Origin: Mycolicibacterium sp. CBMA 234
GTDB taxonomy: Bacteria > Actinomycetota > Actinomycetes > Mycobacteriales > Mycobacteriaceae
Direction: 5' to 3'
Assembly: GCF_009729415.1 (NCBI RefSeq)
Contig: NZ_MPKW01000022.1
Location: 124,001 to 188,000, forward strand
Length of the DNA stretch: 64,000 bases
A program made the position numbers and the translations under genes. How positions within the stretch are numbered: position 1 is the stretch's first letter; the number at the start of each line of letters is the position of its first letter. This document shows positions 1 through 8,884 of this stretch, one piece after another. The notes under the pieces were generated by a model. That model was not told where the DNA came from and ran no database searches. It was given only the letters and a program-made list of their open reading frames with translations.

Positions 1-1843
1 GGTCGATCACACTCAACAACGTCGGCAGCGCGGTGGCGTCGCCGGCCACCGCGGCGCCCGGTGACGTGGTGTCCCCGGCGGCAAAAGCCAAGAGCCGCAA
101 CTTGTTCGCAAGCGTGACGGTAGCGTGGGCAGTGGCCGGGTCGGCGGCGACCTGACGATGCACCAGCACCCCGTTCCGTAGCGCCAAACGATAGTTGGCG
201 GCCACGTCCTCGAACGTCACATCGATGGCGAGGTTCAAATCCCAGGCCCGCGGGCCATTGACGTTGATGGCCAGGGTGTCGAACATCTGCTCCGGAGTGA
301 GCTGCGCCAGCATCGTCGGTGACGCGGACTGGGTCGGGGTGCCGAACTTGCCGACCCGCAGTTCGGTAGCACCGGACAGGAAGAAGTTGCGCCACACCGC
401 GTTCTCGGCGCCGTAGGCCATCTGCTCCAGGGTGTCCGCGTAGAGTTCCCGAGCGGCGGCATGGTGCTCATCGGTGAAGACGACGTGATCCAACAGGGTT
501 ACCGCCCAACGGAAATCGCCGTCATCGAAGGCTTGCTGCGCCAGTTCGACAACCTTGTCGACGCCGCCCATCGCCGCCACGTAGCGCGGCGCGGATGCCT
601 CCGGCGGGTGCTGCCACAGCCGGGCCGGATTGCCGTCGAACCAGCCCATGTACCGCTGGTAGACCGCCTTGACGTTGTGGCTCACCGAACCGTAGTAGCC
701 ATGGGTGTGCCAGGCCTTCTCCAAAGCCGGTGGCATCTGGAAAGTTTCGGCGATCTCGATACCGGTATAGCCCTGGTTGAGCTGGCGCAACGTCTGATCA
801 TGCAAGTAGGCGTACAGATCCCTTTGCACTGAAAGGTATTCGACGATGTTGTCGTGACCCCAGGTGGGCCAGTGGTGGGAGGCGAAGACCACGTCCGCGC
901 GGCCGGCGAAGCTGTCGATGGCCTCGGTCAGATAGCCCGCCCAGCCGTGCGGGTCGCGCACCAGCGCACCCCGCAGGGTCAGCAGGTTGTGCAGGTTATG
1001 AGTGGCGTTCTCGGCCATGCAGAGCGCACGGAATTTGGGGAAATAGAAATGCATTTCGGCCGGCGCCTCGGTCCCGGGCGCCATCTGGAACTCGATCTCG
1101 ACGCCATCGATGGTGTGCGTCTCTCCTGTGGTCGTAATGTCGACGGTGGGCACGATCAGAGCTACCTCACCGGTAGACCCGACCTGCCCCAACCCACAAC
1201 CGACCTGCCCCTGCGGACCGCGCTCCAACGCGGCGCCATACATGTACCCGGCGCGCCGGGCCATTGCCGTTCCGGCATAGACGTTTTCCTGCACAGCATG
1301 TGCGGTGAAGCCTTCCGGCGCGATGATCGCGACCTTGCCGGCGTCGACGTCAGCCTGGGACGTCACCCCGAGCACTCCGCCGAAGTGGTCGACGTGGCTG
1401 TGGGTATAAATAACCGCGGTGACGGCTCGATCACCCCGATGTTCTCGGTACAACGCCAGCGCCGCGGCCGCTGTCTCGGTGGAGATCAACGGGTCGATGA
1501 CGATGACGCCGGTATCGCCCTCAATGAAGCTGATGTTCGACAGGTCCAGGCCGCGCACCTGGTAGATGCCCGGCGCCACTTCGTACAGCCCCTGCTTGGT
1601 GCACAGCTGCGACTGCCGCCACAAGCTCGGGTGCACGCTGTCCGGCGCGTCGCCGTTCACAAAGCTGTAGGAATCGTTGTCCCACACCACCCTTCCGTCG
1701 GCAGCGGTGACAACGCACGGTTCCATCGCGGCGATGAATCCGCGGTCGGCGTCGTCGAAGTCCCGGGTGTCCCCGAACGGCAGTGAGTCGAGGTGCGCAC
1801 GGTTGGCGGCGGCGATGGCATCGGTGGGCGGCTTGTGCTCCAT
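1..1843 (-). CDS. Alkyl sulfatase (SdsA1/BDS1-type, MBL fold), 3' end outside the window
   Basis: Predicted zinc-dependent linear alkyl sulfatase that cleaves sulfate from alkyl sulfates such as SDS. About 614 codons are visible, and the frame runs off the left edge, so the C-terminus is missing. The MBL zinc motif THSHVDHFGG lies near residues 147-156. The conserved block with ENATHNLHN and LRGALVRD follows, then the all-helical dimerisation region (HTHGYYG), then an SCP2-like C-terminal part (LNLAIDV). I chose the ATG at 1843 because AAAGGTGG lies just upstream and it begins 18 nt after the metallophosphoesterase stop. It is the last gene of a four-gene minus-strand operon. Family assignment is firm; the true substrate is not shown. 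Confidence 0.9.
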   Translation of the reverse strand, partial: MEHKPPTDAIAAANRAHLDSLPFGDTRDFDDADRGFIAAMEPCVVTAADGRVVWDNDSYSFVNGDAPDSVHPSLWRQSQLCTKQGLYEVAPGIYQVRGLDLSNISFIEGDTGVIVIDPLISTETAAAALALYREHRGDRAVTAVIYTHSHVDHFGGVLGVTSQADVDAGKVAIIAPEGFTAHAVQENVYAGTAMARRAGYMYGAALERGPQGQVGCGLGQVGSTGEVALIVPTVDITTTGETHTIDGVEIEFQMAPGTEAPAEMHFYFPKFRALCMAENATHNLHNLLTLRGALVRDPHGWAGYLTEAIDSFAGRADVVFASHHWPTWGHDNIVEYLSVQRDLYAYLHDQTLRQLNQGYTGIEIAETFQMPPALEKAWHTHGYYGSVSHNVKAVYQRYMGWFDGNPARLWQHPPEASAPRYVAAMGGVDKVVELAQQAFDDGDFRWAVTLLDHVVFTDEHHAAARELYADTLEQMAYGAENAVWRNFFLSGATELRVGKFGTPTQSASPTMLAQLTPEQMFDTLAINVNGPRAWDLNLAIDVTFEDVAANYRLALRNGVLVHRQVAADPATAHATVTLANKLRLLAFAAGDTTSPGAAVAGDATALPTLLSVID

Positions 1844-1861
1844 GCTGCCCACCTTTCCATC

Positions 1862-2353
1862 TCACAGCGCGTGCAGCACCACTTCCGCGAGAACACCGTG
1901 GTCAATCGCCGCGGTCATGTAGGTGCAGTGCGGCTGGCGTCGACGGTCGGTCGGTGAGCCCGGATTGAGCAGTCGCAGACCCGCGGCCGCGGTGCTGTCC
2001 CACGGAATGTGGCTGTGCCCGAACACCAGTACGTCGGTGTCGGGATACAGCCGCGCCATACGGGCATCACGCCCTGCGGACGCGCCGGTCTCATGCGTGA
2101 CGGTGAACCGTACGCCGTCGAGCGTGACGTCAGCCCGCTCAGGCAGCCGGGCCCGCAAGTCGGCACCGTCGTTGTTGCCCCAACACGCGACCAATCGCAC
2201 CGCCCGCTGCTCCAACTCGTCGAGCAGGGCAACGTCCACCCAGTCACCGGCGTGCAGCACCACGTCGGCCCGAGCCACCTCGTCCCAAACCTGAGCCGGC
2301 ATGTCCCGGGCGCGCTTGGGCACGTGGGTGTCAGAAATCAGCAGCAGCCGCAT
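1862..2353 (-). CDS. YfcE/MJ0936-type metallophosphoesterase
   Basis: A 163-residue calcineurin-like phosphoesterase of the small YfcE/MJ0936 class. All dinuclear metal motifs are readable in order: ISDTH at the N-terminus, HAGDW, a GNND variant of GNHD, a THE segment, and FGHSH near the C-terminus. This class hydrolyses phosphodiesters in vitro; the physiological substrate is usually unknown. The ATG at 2353 shares one base with the stop of the acyl-CoA ligase (TGATG), so translation is probably coupled. A longer in-frame upstream extension was rejected because it overlaps the ligase and is Arg-rich junk. It sits between the ligase and the alkyl sulfatase in the same operon. Confidence 0.85.
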   Translation of the reverse strand: MRLLLISDTHVPKRARDMPAQVWDEVARADVVLHAGDWVDVALLDELEQRAVRLVACWGNNDGADLRARLPERADVTLDGVRFTVTHETGASAGRDARMARLYPDTDVLVFGHSHIPWDSTAAAGLRLLNPGSPTDRRRQPHCTYMTAAIDHGVLAEVVLHAL

Positions 2354-3846
2354 CACCGGACCGGCGCACCCCACTGCACACTGTCGCGCAGTTGACCTTT
2401 CAGCAACTTGCCGCCGGCGTTCCGTGGCAATGGCACGGTCGATACCGAGACATACTGCGGCAGTTTGAAATCGGCGAGCCGGGCACTGCCGTGCTCCAGT
2501 ACGGCGGCGATGTCGATGACCGCCCCTTCCGCGCCGCACAGCACCGCTCCGACTTTCTCGCCCATGACCTCATCGGGCACCGCAAGCACTGCGACCTCAA
2601 GCACGCCCGGTGCATCAGCGAGAGCCGACTCGACTTCGATACTGGAGATGTTCTCCCCGCCACGAATGATGATGTCCTTCATGCGGTCGACGACATGCAC
2701 GCGGCCGGCGTCGTCGACTCTGACCACGTCGCCGGTGTGCAGCCAGCCATCCACGATGGTGGTGGCGTCCGCTTCTGGCCGATTCCAGTAGTGGGTAATG
2801 ACATTGGCGCCGCGTGCCACGAGTTCTCCGACGTCGGGATCGCCGTCCAGCTGGCTGATACCGAGTTCCACCGACGGCACCGCGTAGCCCACCGAATCGG
2901 CATGCTCGACGGCATCGGAGTCGGGTAGCAACGTCAGCAGCGACGACGTCTCTGTCATGCCGTAGCCGTTGAACACCTGGGCGGCCGGAAACGCCGCTTT
3001 AAGTGCGCCCACCAGCGTGGCTGCGATGGGCGCCCCGCCGTATCCCACAAATCGCACGCCAGACACGTCAGCGCCGGCGAAATCCGGATGTCGCAGCATC
3101 AATGCATATATCGCTGGGACGGTGACCATCAGAGAGATCCGCTCGGCAGCAAGAGTATTGATCAACTCCGGCAGATTGAGCGTCGGCATGATCACCGCCG
3201 CACCGCCGGTGTAGGCCGCCACCAAAAGCTGGGTGTTGCAACCGGTCACATGGAACAGCGGAACGGAGATCAACGTCCGCAGTCCCACCGCGTCGGCCAG
3301 TCCGACGCATTGAACAACGTTCTCCGCGTTGGTCATAAACGCCTCGTGAGTGGTCGGGACGCCCTTGGGCTTGCCGGTTGTACCCGAGGTGTAGAACAGC
3401 GCCGCCACATCGTCCGACGAAAGATGTTCGGCGACATACGGTTCACCGTCAGGCAACGGGGTACCTGGAGCTAGATCAAGAGTGGCCCCAGCGTCAGCCA
3501 ACACGAAATCCACTTCAGGTGGCGCGGACCGTGTGTTGACGGCGACAGCCACTCCCCCGGCCATCACGGTGCCCCAGAACGCGAGCACCCAGTCCAGTCC
3601 GGCGGGATACCGTACCGCGACCCGGTCGCCGGGCTGCACGCCCGCCGCAACGAGTCCCCCGGCCACCCGCGCCGCCGAATCCCACAATTGCTGATAGGTC
3701 AGCCGACCACCGCCCAGTTCAACGACGGCCTCGTCGTCCGGCCGCGCCTGTACCTGCCCCCGCAACATCTCGACCAGCGTCGCGGGAAGACCTTTGCCAC
3801 TGGCGCGAAAAGGGTTGCCCGCTCTGGATATTTCGCGGATGGTCAC
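2353..3846 (-). CDS. Acyl-CoA ligase / AMP-binding enzyme (FadD type)
   Basis: A 497-residue ANL-superfamily enzyme expected to activate a carboxylic acid as acyl-AMP and then the CoA thioester. Motifs in order: the P-loop YTSGTTGKPKG, NGYGMTET, the GWLHTGD hinge region, RGGENISS, and the C-terminal NAGGKLLK segment carrying the adenylation lysine. Start is GTG at 3846, overlapping the stop of the upstream phosphotriesterase gene (GTGA). Its neighbours (phosphotriesterase-like hydrolase upstream; metallophosphoesterase and alkyl sulfatase downstream) suggest catabolism of an esterified or sulfated alkyl compound, but the acid substrate cannot be read from sequence. Confidence 0.9.
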   Translation of the reverse strand: MTIREISRAGNPFRASGKGLPATLVEMLRGQVQARPDDEAVVELGGGRLTYQQLWDSAARVAGGLVAAGVQPGDRVAVRYPAGLDWVLAFWGTVMAGGVAVAVNTRSAPPEVDFVLADAGATLDLAPGTPLPDGEPYVAEHLSSDDVAALFYTSGTTGKPKGVPTTHEAFMTNAENVVQCVGLADAVGLRTLISVPLFHVTGCNTQLLVAAYTGGAAVIMPTLNLPELINTLAAERISLMVTVPAIYALMLRHPDFAGADVSGVRFVGYGGAPIAATLVGALKAAFPAAQVFNGYGMTETSSLLTLLPDSDAVEHADSVGYAVPSVELGISQLDGDPDVGELVARGANVITHYWNRPEADATTIVDGWLHTGDVVRVDDAGRVHVVDRMKDIIIRGGENISSIEVESALADAPGVLEVAVLAVPDEVMGEKVGAVLCGAEGAVIDIAAVLEHGSARLADFKLPQYVSVSTVPLPRNAGGKLLKGQLRDSVQWGAPVR

Positions 3847-4823
3847 ACGATGTCTCCGCTGAAGTAGCGCCGCGGGTTATCCACGAGCATGGTGGTGATC
3901 TGTTCGTCGGTGACGCCGCGGTGGCGCAACGCGGGCAGCACGTCGTCGCTGATGTGGGTCAACTTCCAGTTCGGCTGCGCCGCCAGCTTGCCCTCGTGCG
4001 AGAACCAATCGATGAAGCACGACGAGTCGTGGGCCAGCACCATCTTCTCGGCGTAGCCGCGGTTGGCCAGCGCCGCCACGGTGTCGACGCGCTCCTCGAA
4101 CGGCAGCAGCATGTCCAATCCGAACCGGTCCATGCCCAGGTAGGACCCGGCGTCGGCGATCGCGCATAGATAGTCGAGATCGGTGCTGTCCCCGGAGTGG
4201 CCGATCACCACCTTGGTCAGGTCGACACCTTCCTCGGCCAACACCTTCTGCGCGACGAGCCCGGACTGGCTGTGCGCATCGGTATGCACGGTGATCGGCG
4301 CACCGGTCTGTACGTGCGCCTGCCCGACGGCGCGCATCACCCGCTCCACCCCGGGCGTCAGGCCCTGGTGCTCGATGGCACATTTCAGAAAGGAGGCTTT
4401 GACCCCAGTGCCGCCGATGCCCTCGCGGATATCCCGCACGAACAGTTCGACCATGGGTTCCGGAGTGTCGAACAGCAGTCCCGGACCGGTGTGCAGGAAC
4501 TGGAACGGCACGTCGTTGTACGTGTAGATGCCGGTGGCCACAACGATGTTGATGTCGACCTGTTCGTTGACACGTTGGATGCGCGGCAGATAGCGGCCCA
4601 GCCCGATCACCGTGGGGTCGACGATGGTATCGATGCCGCGCGATTTGGCTTGGCGCAGTTGGTCTATCGCGTCAGCGACGCGCGCCTCCTCGTCCCACGG
4701 CGACGGATAGTCGGGATAGTTCTGGCGGATTTCGTCACCGAGAATGAAGACGTGCTCGTGCATGAGCGTGGCACCGAGTTGGTCGACGGGCACCGGGCCC
4801 CGGACGGTGTGCACATGCGTCAT
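3843..4823 (-). CDS. Phosphotriesterase-family amidohydrolase (Php/PLL-like)
   Basis: A 326-residue member of the phosphotriesterase/lactonase branch of the amidohydrolase superfamily, related to M. tuberculosis Php (Rv0230c). Metal ligands are visible: H22-E-H24 in MHEHVF, the lysine expected to be carbamylated in SFLKCAIEH, the histidines in TVHTDAH and IGHSGD, and the aspartate in LAHDSS. Family members hydrolyse lactones and, less well, organophosphates. I chose the ATG at 4823: protein similarity begins here, while the in-frame extension toward 5042 would run into the divergent gene. First gene of a minus-strand operon with the acyl-CoA ligase (4-nt overlap). A regulatory-looking inverted repeat lies 44 nt upstream. 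Confidence 0.88.
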   Translation of the reverse strand: MTHVHTVRGPVPVDQLGATLMHEHVFILGDEIRQNYPDYPSPWDEEARVADAIDQLRQAKSRGIDTIVDPTVIGLGRYLPRIQRVNEQVDINIVVATGIYTYNDVPFQFLHTGPGLLFDTPEPMVELFVRDIREGIGGTGVKASFLKCAIEHQGLTPGVERVMRAVGQAHVQTGAPITVHTDAHSQSGLVAQKVLAEEGVDLTKVVIGHSGDSTDLDYLCAIADAGSYLGMDRFGLDMLLPFEERVDTVAALANRGYAEKMVLAHDSSCFIDWFSHEGKLAAQPNWKLTHISDDVLPALRHRGVTDEQITTMLVDNPRRYFSGDIV

Positions 4824-4866
4824 CTCAGCAAGTCTGTGCCATCCGCCGCAGGGCATCAAGACCCCT

Positions 4867-4885
4867 GTATCAACCCAGTTGACAC
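4867..4885. promoter_or_regulatory. Inverted-repeat operator, copy 1
   Basis: GTATCAAC-CCA-GTTGACAC: 8-bp arms with one mismatch around a 3-bp centre. The core TATCAACCCAGTTGA is nearly identical to the repeat at 5524-5542 upstream of mmpS. It lies between the divergent starts at 4823 and 4973 and overlaps a TTGACA hexamer (4879-4884) that could serve the rightward gene. The binding protein is unknown. Confidence 0.6.
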
Positions 4886-4972
4886 CGGCCACCCATTCCC
4901 AGTTAGCTGGGGTAACGTCCCGCACACCCCGGGACGTACGGCCGCGCCCTCGAACCGCAAAGGAGTACCAGA

Positions 4973-5437
4973 ATGGGTTGGAACTTCCTCGGCACCGACT
5001 GGCATTTATTCGGCAAGCTGGCCGACGTCGCCCTGCTGTCACTGCTCTTCGCCGCGACGGTCATGTTCTTCTACATCCAACGGCTGCGAAAGCAGCCGCA
5101 ACTGCCGATGGCGGAAGACGTTCGGGCCAAACAGACGGTGCTCACCAAAGTCCGCAAGCGCCAGCCGATGACCCCTGCAGAACTGGAATACGCGACGCAG
5201 GTCATCGACAACCAACGGACCTTGATGACGTTTGCGATTCCCCTCGGAATTTTTTCGCTCGGCTGTTTCTACGTACTCGGCAGCCTGGAACAACTGCACG
5301 GCGCAACGCCGTCAGAGCGCACCTTTCTCGGGATCATCGCCATGTTCTCGTCCATCAACGTCACCGCTCAGATCTTCCGCGTGATCAAACTCAAAAGGCG
5401 CCTGCCTCAGGTGACCTTGATTCAATCTGGCAGTTAG
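4973..5437 (+). CDS. Small three-helix membrane protein of unknown function
   Basis: A 154-residue protein I do not recognise. Hydrophobic stretches at roughly residues 17-36, 84-103 and 113-132 suggest three membrane helices, with a basic Lys/Arg-rich segment between the first two and a basic C-terminal tail (KLKRRLP). A good ribosome-binding site, AAAGGAG, ends about 6 nt before the ATG. It lies between two inverted-repeat operators and between the hydrolase operon and mmpS-mmpL, so it may belong to the same regulon. No enzymatic motif is visible. Confidence 0.75.
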   Translation: MGWNFLGTDWHLFGKLADVALLSLLFAATVMFFYIQRLRKQPQLPMAEDVRAKQTVLTKVRKRQPMTPAELEYATQVIDNQRTLMTFAIPLGIFSLGCFYVLGSLEQLHGATPSERTFLGIIAMFSSINVTAQIFRVIKLKRRLPQVTLIQSGS

Positions 5438-5505
5438 CTGTATAGCCTGACCACGCCATTCGATTTCATGGAATATCTCAAATCTCCGCATTGTCGGTTC
5501 ACTGA

Positions 5506-5542
5506 TAGTGTTTACGCCGACTCATATCAACCTAGTTGATAT
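5506..5542 (+). promoter_or_regulatory. mmpS-mmpL promoter region with operator copy 2
   Basis: A TAnnnT-type -10 hexamer, TAGTGT, lies at 5506-5511. About 12 nt downstream is a perfect 19-bp inverted repeat at 5524-5542, ATATCAAC-CTA-GTTGATAT. This position over or just after the start of transcription fits a repressor roadblock. The repeat matches the one at 4867-4885. Confidence 0.6.
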
Positions 5543-5568
5543 ACCCGATCCTGTCGAAAGGTGATCGA

Positions 5569-6012
5569 GTGAGCCAGCGCTCTACCGGCAGACGATTCCT
5601 CGCACGAGCCTGGATGCCCTTGGTCGCCGTGATCGCGGTCGGCCTCGGCGTGATGCTCATGGTGAAGGTCCACGAGTTCTCCGAGCCGGGACCTGTCCTA
5701 GCTGTCAATCAGCCACAGGCGCCACCAGAGTTCACGCCCAAGACCCTGACGTACGAAGTGTTCGGCAACCTGGGCTCCGGCGGCCTGCTGTCCTACATCG
5801 ACATCAGCGGCCATCCGCACAAGGTCGACCTCACCGAGCTGCCGTGGTCGCACACCGAGACCACCACCCTCACCGTGGTCTCCGGCAGCATCTCGGTGCA
5901 GGTGCACGGCGGCAGCGTCGGCTGCCGGATGAAGGTGAATGGCGTTGTCCGCGACGAGCAATCCGACGACCACGGCAACGCCGACGTCGCCTGCCGGGTG
6001 AAGTCCGCATGA
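5569..6012 (+). CDS. MmpS-family membrane protein
   Basis: A 147-residue MmpS protein, the small partner of an MmpL transporter. One N-terminal membrane helix (about residues 12-32) is followed by the extracytoplasmic beta-rich MmpS domain, including the Tyr/Phe-rich YEVFGNLGSGG segment and two cysteines near the C-terminus (GCRMKV, VACRVK). I chose GTG at 5569 because AAAGG lies about 7 nt upstream and MmpS proteins begin just before the helix; the TTG at 5536 falls inside the operator. Its stop overlaps the mmpL start (ATGA), so the two are co-translated. Confidence 0.88.
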   Translation: MSQRSTGRRFLARAWMPLVAVIAVGLGVMLMVKVHEFSEPGPVLAVNQPQAPPEFTPKTLTYEVFGNLGSGGLLSYIDISGHPHKVDLTELPWSHTETTTLTVVSGSISVQVHGGSVGCRMKVNGVVRDEQSDDHGNADVACRVKSA

Positions 6013-8873
6013 GCGAGCCCACCACCGCCCCGATCGTTCGCCCCGCACACGGCGCGCCGAAGCGTCCCTTCTTCGCGAGAACCGTTCGTCTGCTGGCCAT
6101 CCCGATCATCGTGTTTTGGGCCCTGCTCGCGGTGGTCACGAATACCTTTGTGCCCAAGATCGAAGACGTCGCCCAGGAGCTCGCCGGCCCGATGGTGCCG
6201 ACGTATGCACCGTCGCAAGTGGCGATGCTGACCATCGGCAAGGTCTTCCACGAGTCCACCTCGACCAGCCTCACCATGCTGGTACTGGAGGCCGACCGCG
6301 GCCTGACCGAGCAGGACCGTGACTACTACGCCGGTCTGGTCCGCACGCTCAACGCGGATACCACTCATGTGCAGTATGTGATGGACACCTGGGGCAAGCC
6401 GATCACCGCCGCTGGCGCGCAGAGCCTCGACGGCAAATCCGCCTACGTGCTACTACGACTTGCCGGCGATATCGGGCAGATGCAGGCGAACGACTCGGTC
6501 AATGCGGTCCGACATATCGTCGACACGTCCAATCCACCTGCCGGACTGAAGGTTTACGTCAGCGGCGCGGCGCCACTGGCAGCCGACACCGTCCTGATCG
6601 CCAACTCCAGCCTGAACAACATCACCATCGCGACGATGTTCCTGATCATCTTCATGCTGTTGATGGTCTACCGCTCCGTCGTCACGATGCTGGTGCCGTT
6701 CTTCGGGGTGATCCTGCTGATGCTCTCGGTCAAGGGCGTGATCTCCGCCTTCGGGCACTACGGCATCATCCCGCTGTCGTCGTTCGCCACGAACATGGTC
6801 ATCTCACTGACCCTTGGTGCGGGCACCGACTACGGCATCTTCCTCATCGGCCGATATCACGAAGCCCGATTAAACGGGGAAAGTCGCGAGGACGCGTATT
6901 ACACCGCGTACAAAGGTGTTTCGCACGTCATCATCGGCTCGGGCCTGACCATCGCCGGCGCCTGCGCCTGTCTGACCTTCGCCCGGCTGAACTATTTCCA
7001 CACCATGGGTCCGGCCGTGGCCGTCAGCATGTTGATCACCATCGCCGGTGCGCTGACCATTGGCCCCGCGTTACTCAGCGTCGGCAGCCTGTTCGGGTTG
7101 TTCGACCCGAAGCAAGCAGTGAAGGCAAAGTTGTACCGGCGCATCGGCACCGCCGTGGTGCGCTGGCCCAAGCCGATCCTGGTGGCCAGCGTCGCCGTCG
7201 TCTCGTTCGGGGCGGTGTTCGTGCCCACGTATCAGGTCAGCTACGACGACCGCACCTACCAGCCGCCAAATGCCCCGGCCAACGAGGGTTTTCAGGCCGC
7301 CGACCGGCACTTCCCGAAGAGCAAGCTGTTCAGCGAGATGCTCATGGTCGAGTCCGACCATGACATGCGCAACTCGGCGGACTTCATCTCACTGGACCGG
7401 GTGGCCAAGGCGCTGATCCGATTGCAGGGTGTGGCGATGGTGCAGAGCATCACCCGCCCCATGGGTCGAGCGCTCGAACATGCGTCCATCCCTTACCTTT
7501 TCACCACCCAGGGCAGCGGCAACGGCCAGCAGCTGCCGTTCACGCAGCACAACAACGAGAACACTGCGAAGCAGGCCAAGATCACCGCGCACAGCATCGA
7601 AGTGCTGAAGCAGACCGCCGACCTGACTCAGAGGCTCGCCGACGAGCTGCACTCCACGGTGCTGACCCTGGAAGACATGCAGCAGGTGACCGAGGACATG
7701 CGCGACGCGATCTCCAATCTCGACGATTTCATGCGTCCGCTCCGCGCGTATTTCTATTGGGAGCCGCACTGTTACGACATTCCCGTGTGCTGGTCGTTCC
7801 GATCGCTGTTCGATGTGATCGACAAGGTCGACAATCTGGCCGCTGACATCGGAAAAGCGGTCGGCTCGTTCCAGGTGATAGACAGCCTGATGCCGCAGAT
7901 GGTGTCGCTGCTGCGCCAGACGGTGTCGGACAACCAGGCGCTGTTGGCGTTGATCGTCAACAACTACGGCCCCACCGACATTCAGAACAAGAACACCGAC
8001 CAGACCTTCGACGACATGATCAACGTCGGCAACGACTTCGACGCGTCGCGCAGCGATGACTTCTTCTACATCCCGCGCGAAGCCTTCGACAACGACGACA
8101 TCAAAACCGGTATGGCACTGATGATGTCGCCCGACGGCCATGCCGCCCGCTTCATCGTCACCCACGAGGGCAACGCGATGGGACCGGAAGGTATCGAACA
8201 CGTCAAGCAGTTCCCCGACGCGATCAAAATCGCGCTCAAGGAAACATCCCTCGCCGGTTCCAAGATCTATATCGGCGGGTCCGGCTCCAACAACCTGGAT
8301 ATCCAGACCTACGCCAGGAACGATCTACTGATCGCGGCGATTGCCGCCTTCGTACTGATCTTCCTGATCATGATGATCATCACCCGATCTTTGGTGGCGG
8401 CCTTGGTCATTCCCGGCACCGTGGCGTTCTCGTACGCCGGCGCGTTCGGGCTGTCGGTGCTCATCTGGCAACACATCATCGGGCTGCATCTGCACTGGCT
8501 GATTCTGCCGCTGACCTTCATCGTGCTGGTGGCCGTCGGCTCGGACTACAACCTGCTGCTGGTGGCCCGCCTCAAAGAAGAAGTCCACGCCGGGCTGAAT
8601 ACCGGCCTGATCCGCGCGCTGGGTAGTACCGGCGGCGTGGTGACGTCGGCCGGTCTGGTGTTCGCGTTCACCATGCTGGCCATGCTCTCCAGCGATCTGC
8701 GCACCATCGGCCAGATGGGTTCGACGGTCTGCATCGGCCTGCTGCTCGATACCCTGGTGGTGCGGTCGTTCATCGTGCCGTGTCTGGTGCGGCTGCTGGG
8801 TCCGTGGTTCTGGTGGCCGACGTTCATCCGGCAGCGGCCGCTGCAGGAATACAAGCCGGGCGTGATGGTCTAG
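6009..8873 (+). CDS. MmpL-family RND transporter
   Basis: A 954-residue MmpL (RND superfamily) inner-membrane transporter, likely exporting a lipid or siderophore by proton antiport. The typical layout is readable: an N-terminal helix, a large periplasmic domain, helices 2-6, a second periplasmic domain with a long helical segment (about residues 510-620), then helices 7-12. The Asp-Tyr pairs of the proton relay occur in GAGTDYGIFLIGRYHE and GSDYNLLLVARLKEE. The start overlaps the mmpS stop by 4 nt. MmpL paralogues differ in cargo and I cannot name it; its shared operator with the hydrolase/acyl-CoA ligase operon hints at a lipid-like cargo. Confidence 0.92.
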   Translation: MSEPTTAPIVRPAHGAPKRPFFARTVRLLAIPIIVFWALLAVVTNTFVPKIEDVAQELAGPMVPTYAPSQVAMLTIGKVFHESTSTSLTMLVLEADRGLTEQDRDYYAGLVRTLNADTTHVQYVMDTWGKPITAAGAQSLDGKSAYVLLRLAGDIGQMQANDSVNAVRHIVDTSNPPAGLKVYVSGAAPLAADTVLIANSSLNNITIATMFLIIFMLLMVYRSVVTMLVPFFGVILLMLSVKGVISAFGHYGIIPLSSFATNMVISLTLGAGTDYGIFLIGRYHEARLNGESREDAYYTAYKGVSHVIIGSGLTIAGACACLTFARLNYFHTMGPAVAVSMLITIAGALTIGPALLSVGSLFGLFDPKQAVKAKLYRRIGTAVVRWPKPILVASVAVVSFGAVFVPTYQVSYDDRTYQPPNAPANEGFQAADRHFPKSKLFSEMLMVESDHDMRNSADFISLDRVAKALIRLQGVAMVQSITRPMGRALEHASIPYLFTTQGSGNGQQLPFTQHNNENTAKQAKITAHSIEVLKQTADLTQRLADELHSTVLTLEDMQQVTEDMRDAISNLDDFMRPLRAYFYWEPHCYDIPVCWSFRSLFDVIDKVDNLAADIGKAVGSFQVIDSLMPQMVSLLRQTVSDNQALLALIVNNYGPTDIQNKNTDQTFDDMINVGNDFDASRSDDFFYIPREAFDNDDIKTGMALMMSPDGHAARFIVTHEGNAMGPEGIEHVKQFPDAIKIALKETSLAGSKIYIGGSGSNNLDIQTYARNDLLIAAIAAFVLIFLIMMIITRSLVAALVIPGTVAFSYAGAFGLSVLIWQHIIGLHLHWLILPLTFIVLVAVGSDYNLLLVARLKEEVHAGLNTGLIRALGSTGGVVTSAGLVFAFTMLAMLSSDLRTIGQMGSTVCIGLLLDTLVVRSFIVPCLVRLLGPWFWWPTFIRQRPLQEYKPGVMV

Positions 8874-8884
8874 CGACTGAATGC

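Noticed and set aside
854..1786. A 310-codon open frame opposite the alkyl sulfatase.
   Set aside because: The minus strand carries the intact MBL and dimerisation motifs; this frame is its shadow.
4744..5445. A 233-codon plus-strand frame overlapping the phosphotriesterase and small membrane genes.
   Set aside because: Low-complexity Arg/Pro-rich product; the better ribosome-binding site and hydrophobic pattern belong to the frame starting at 4973.
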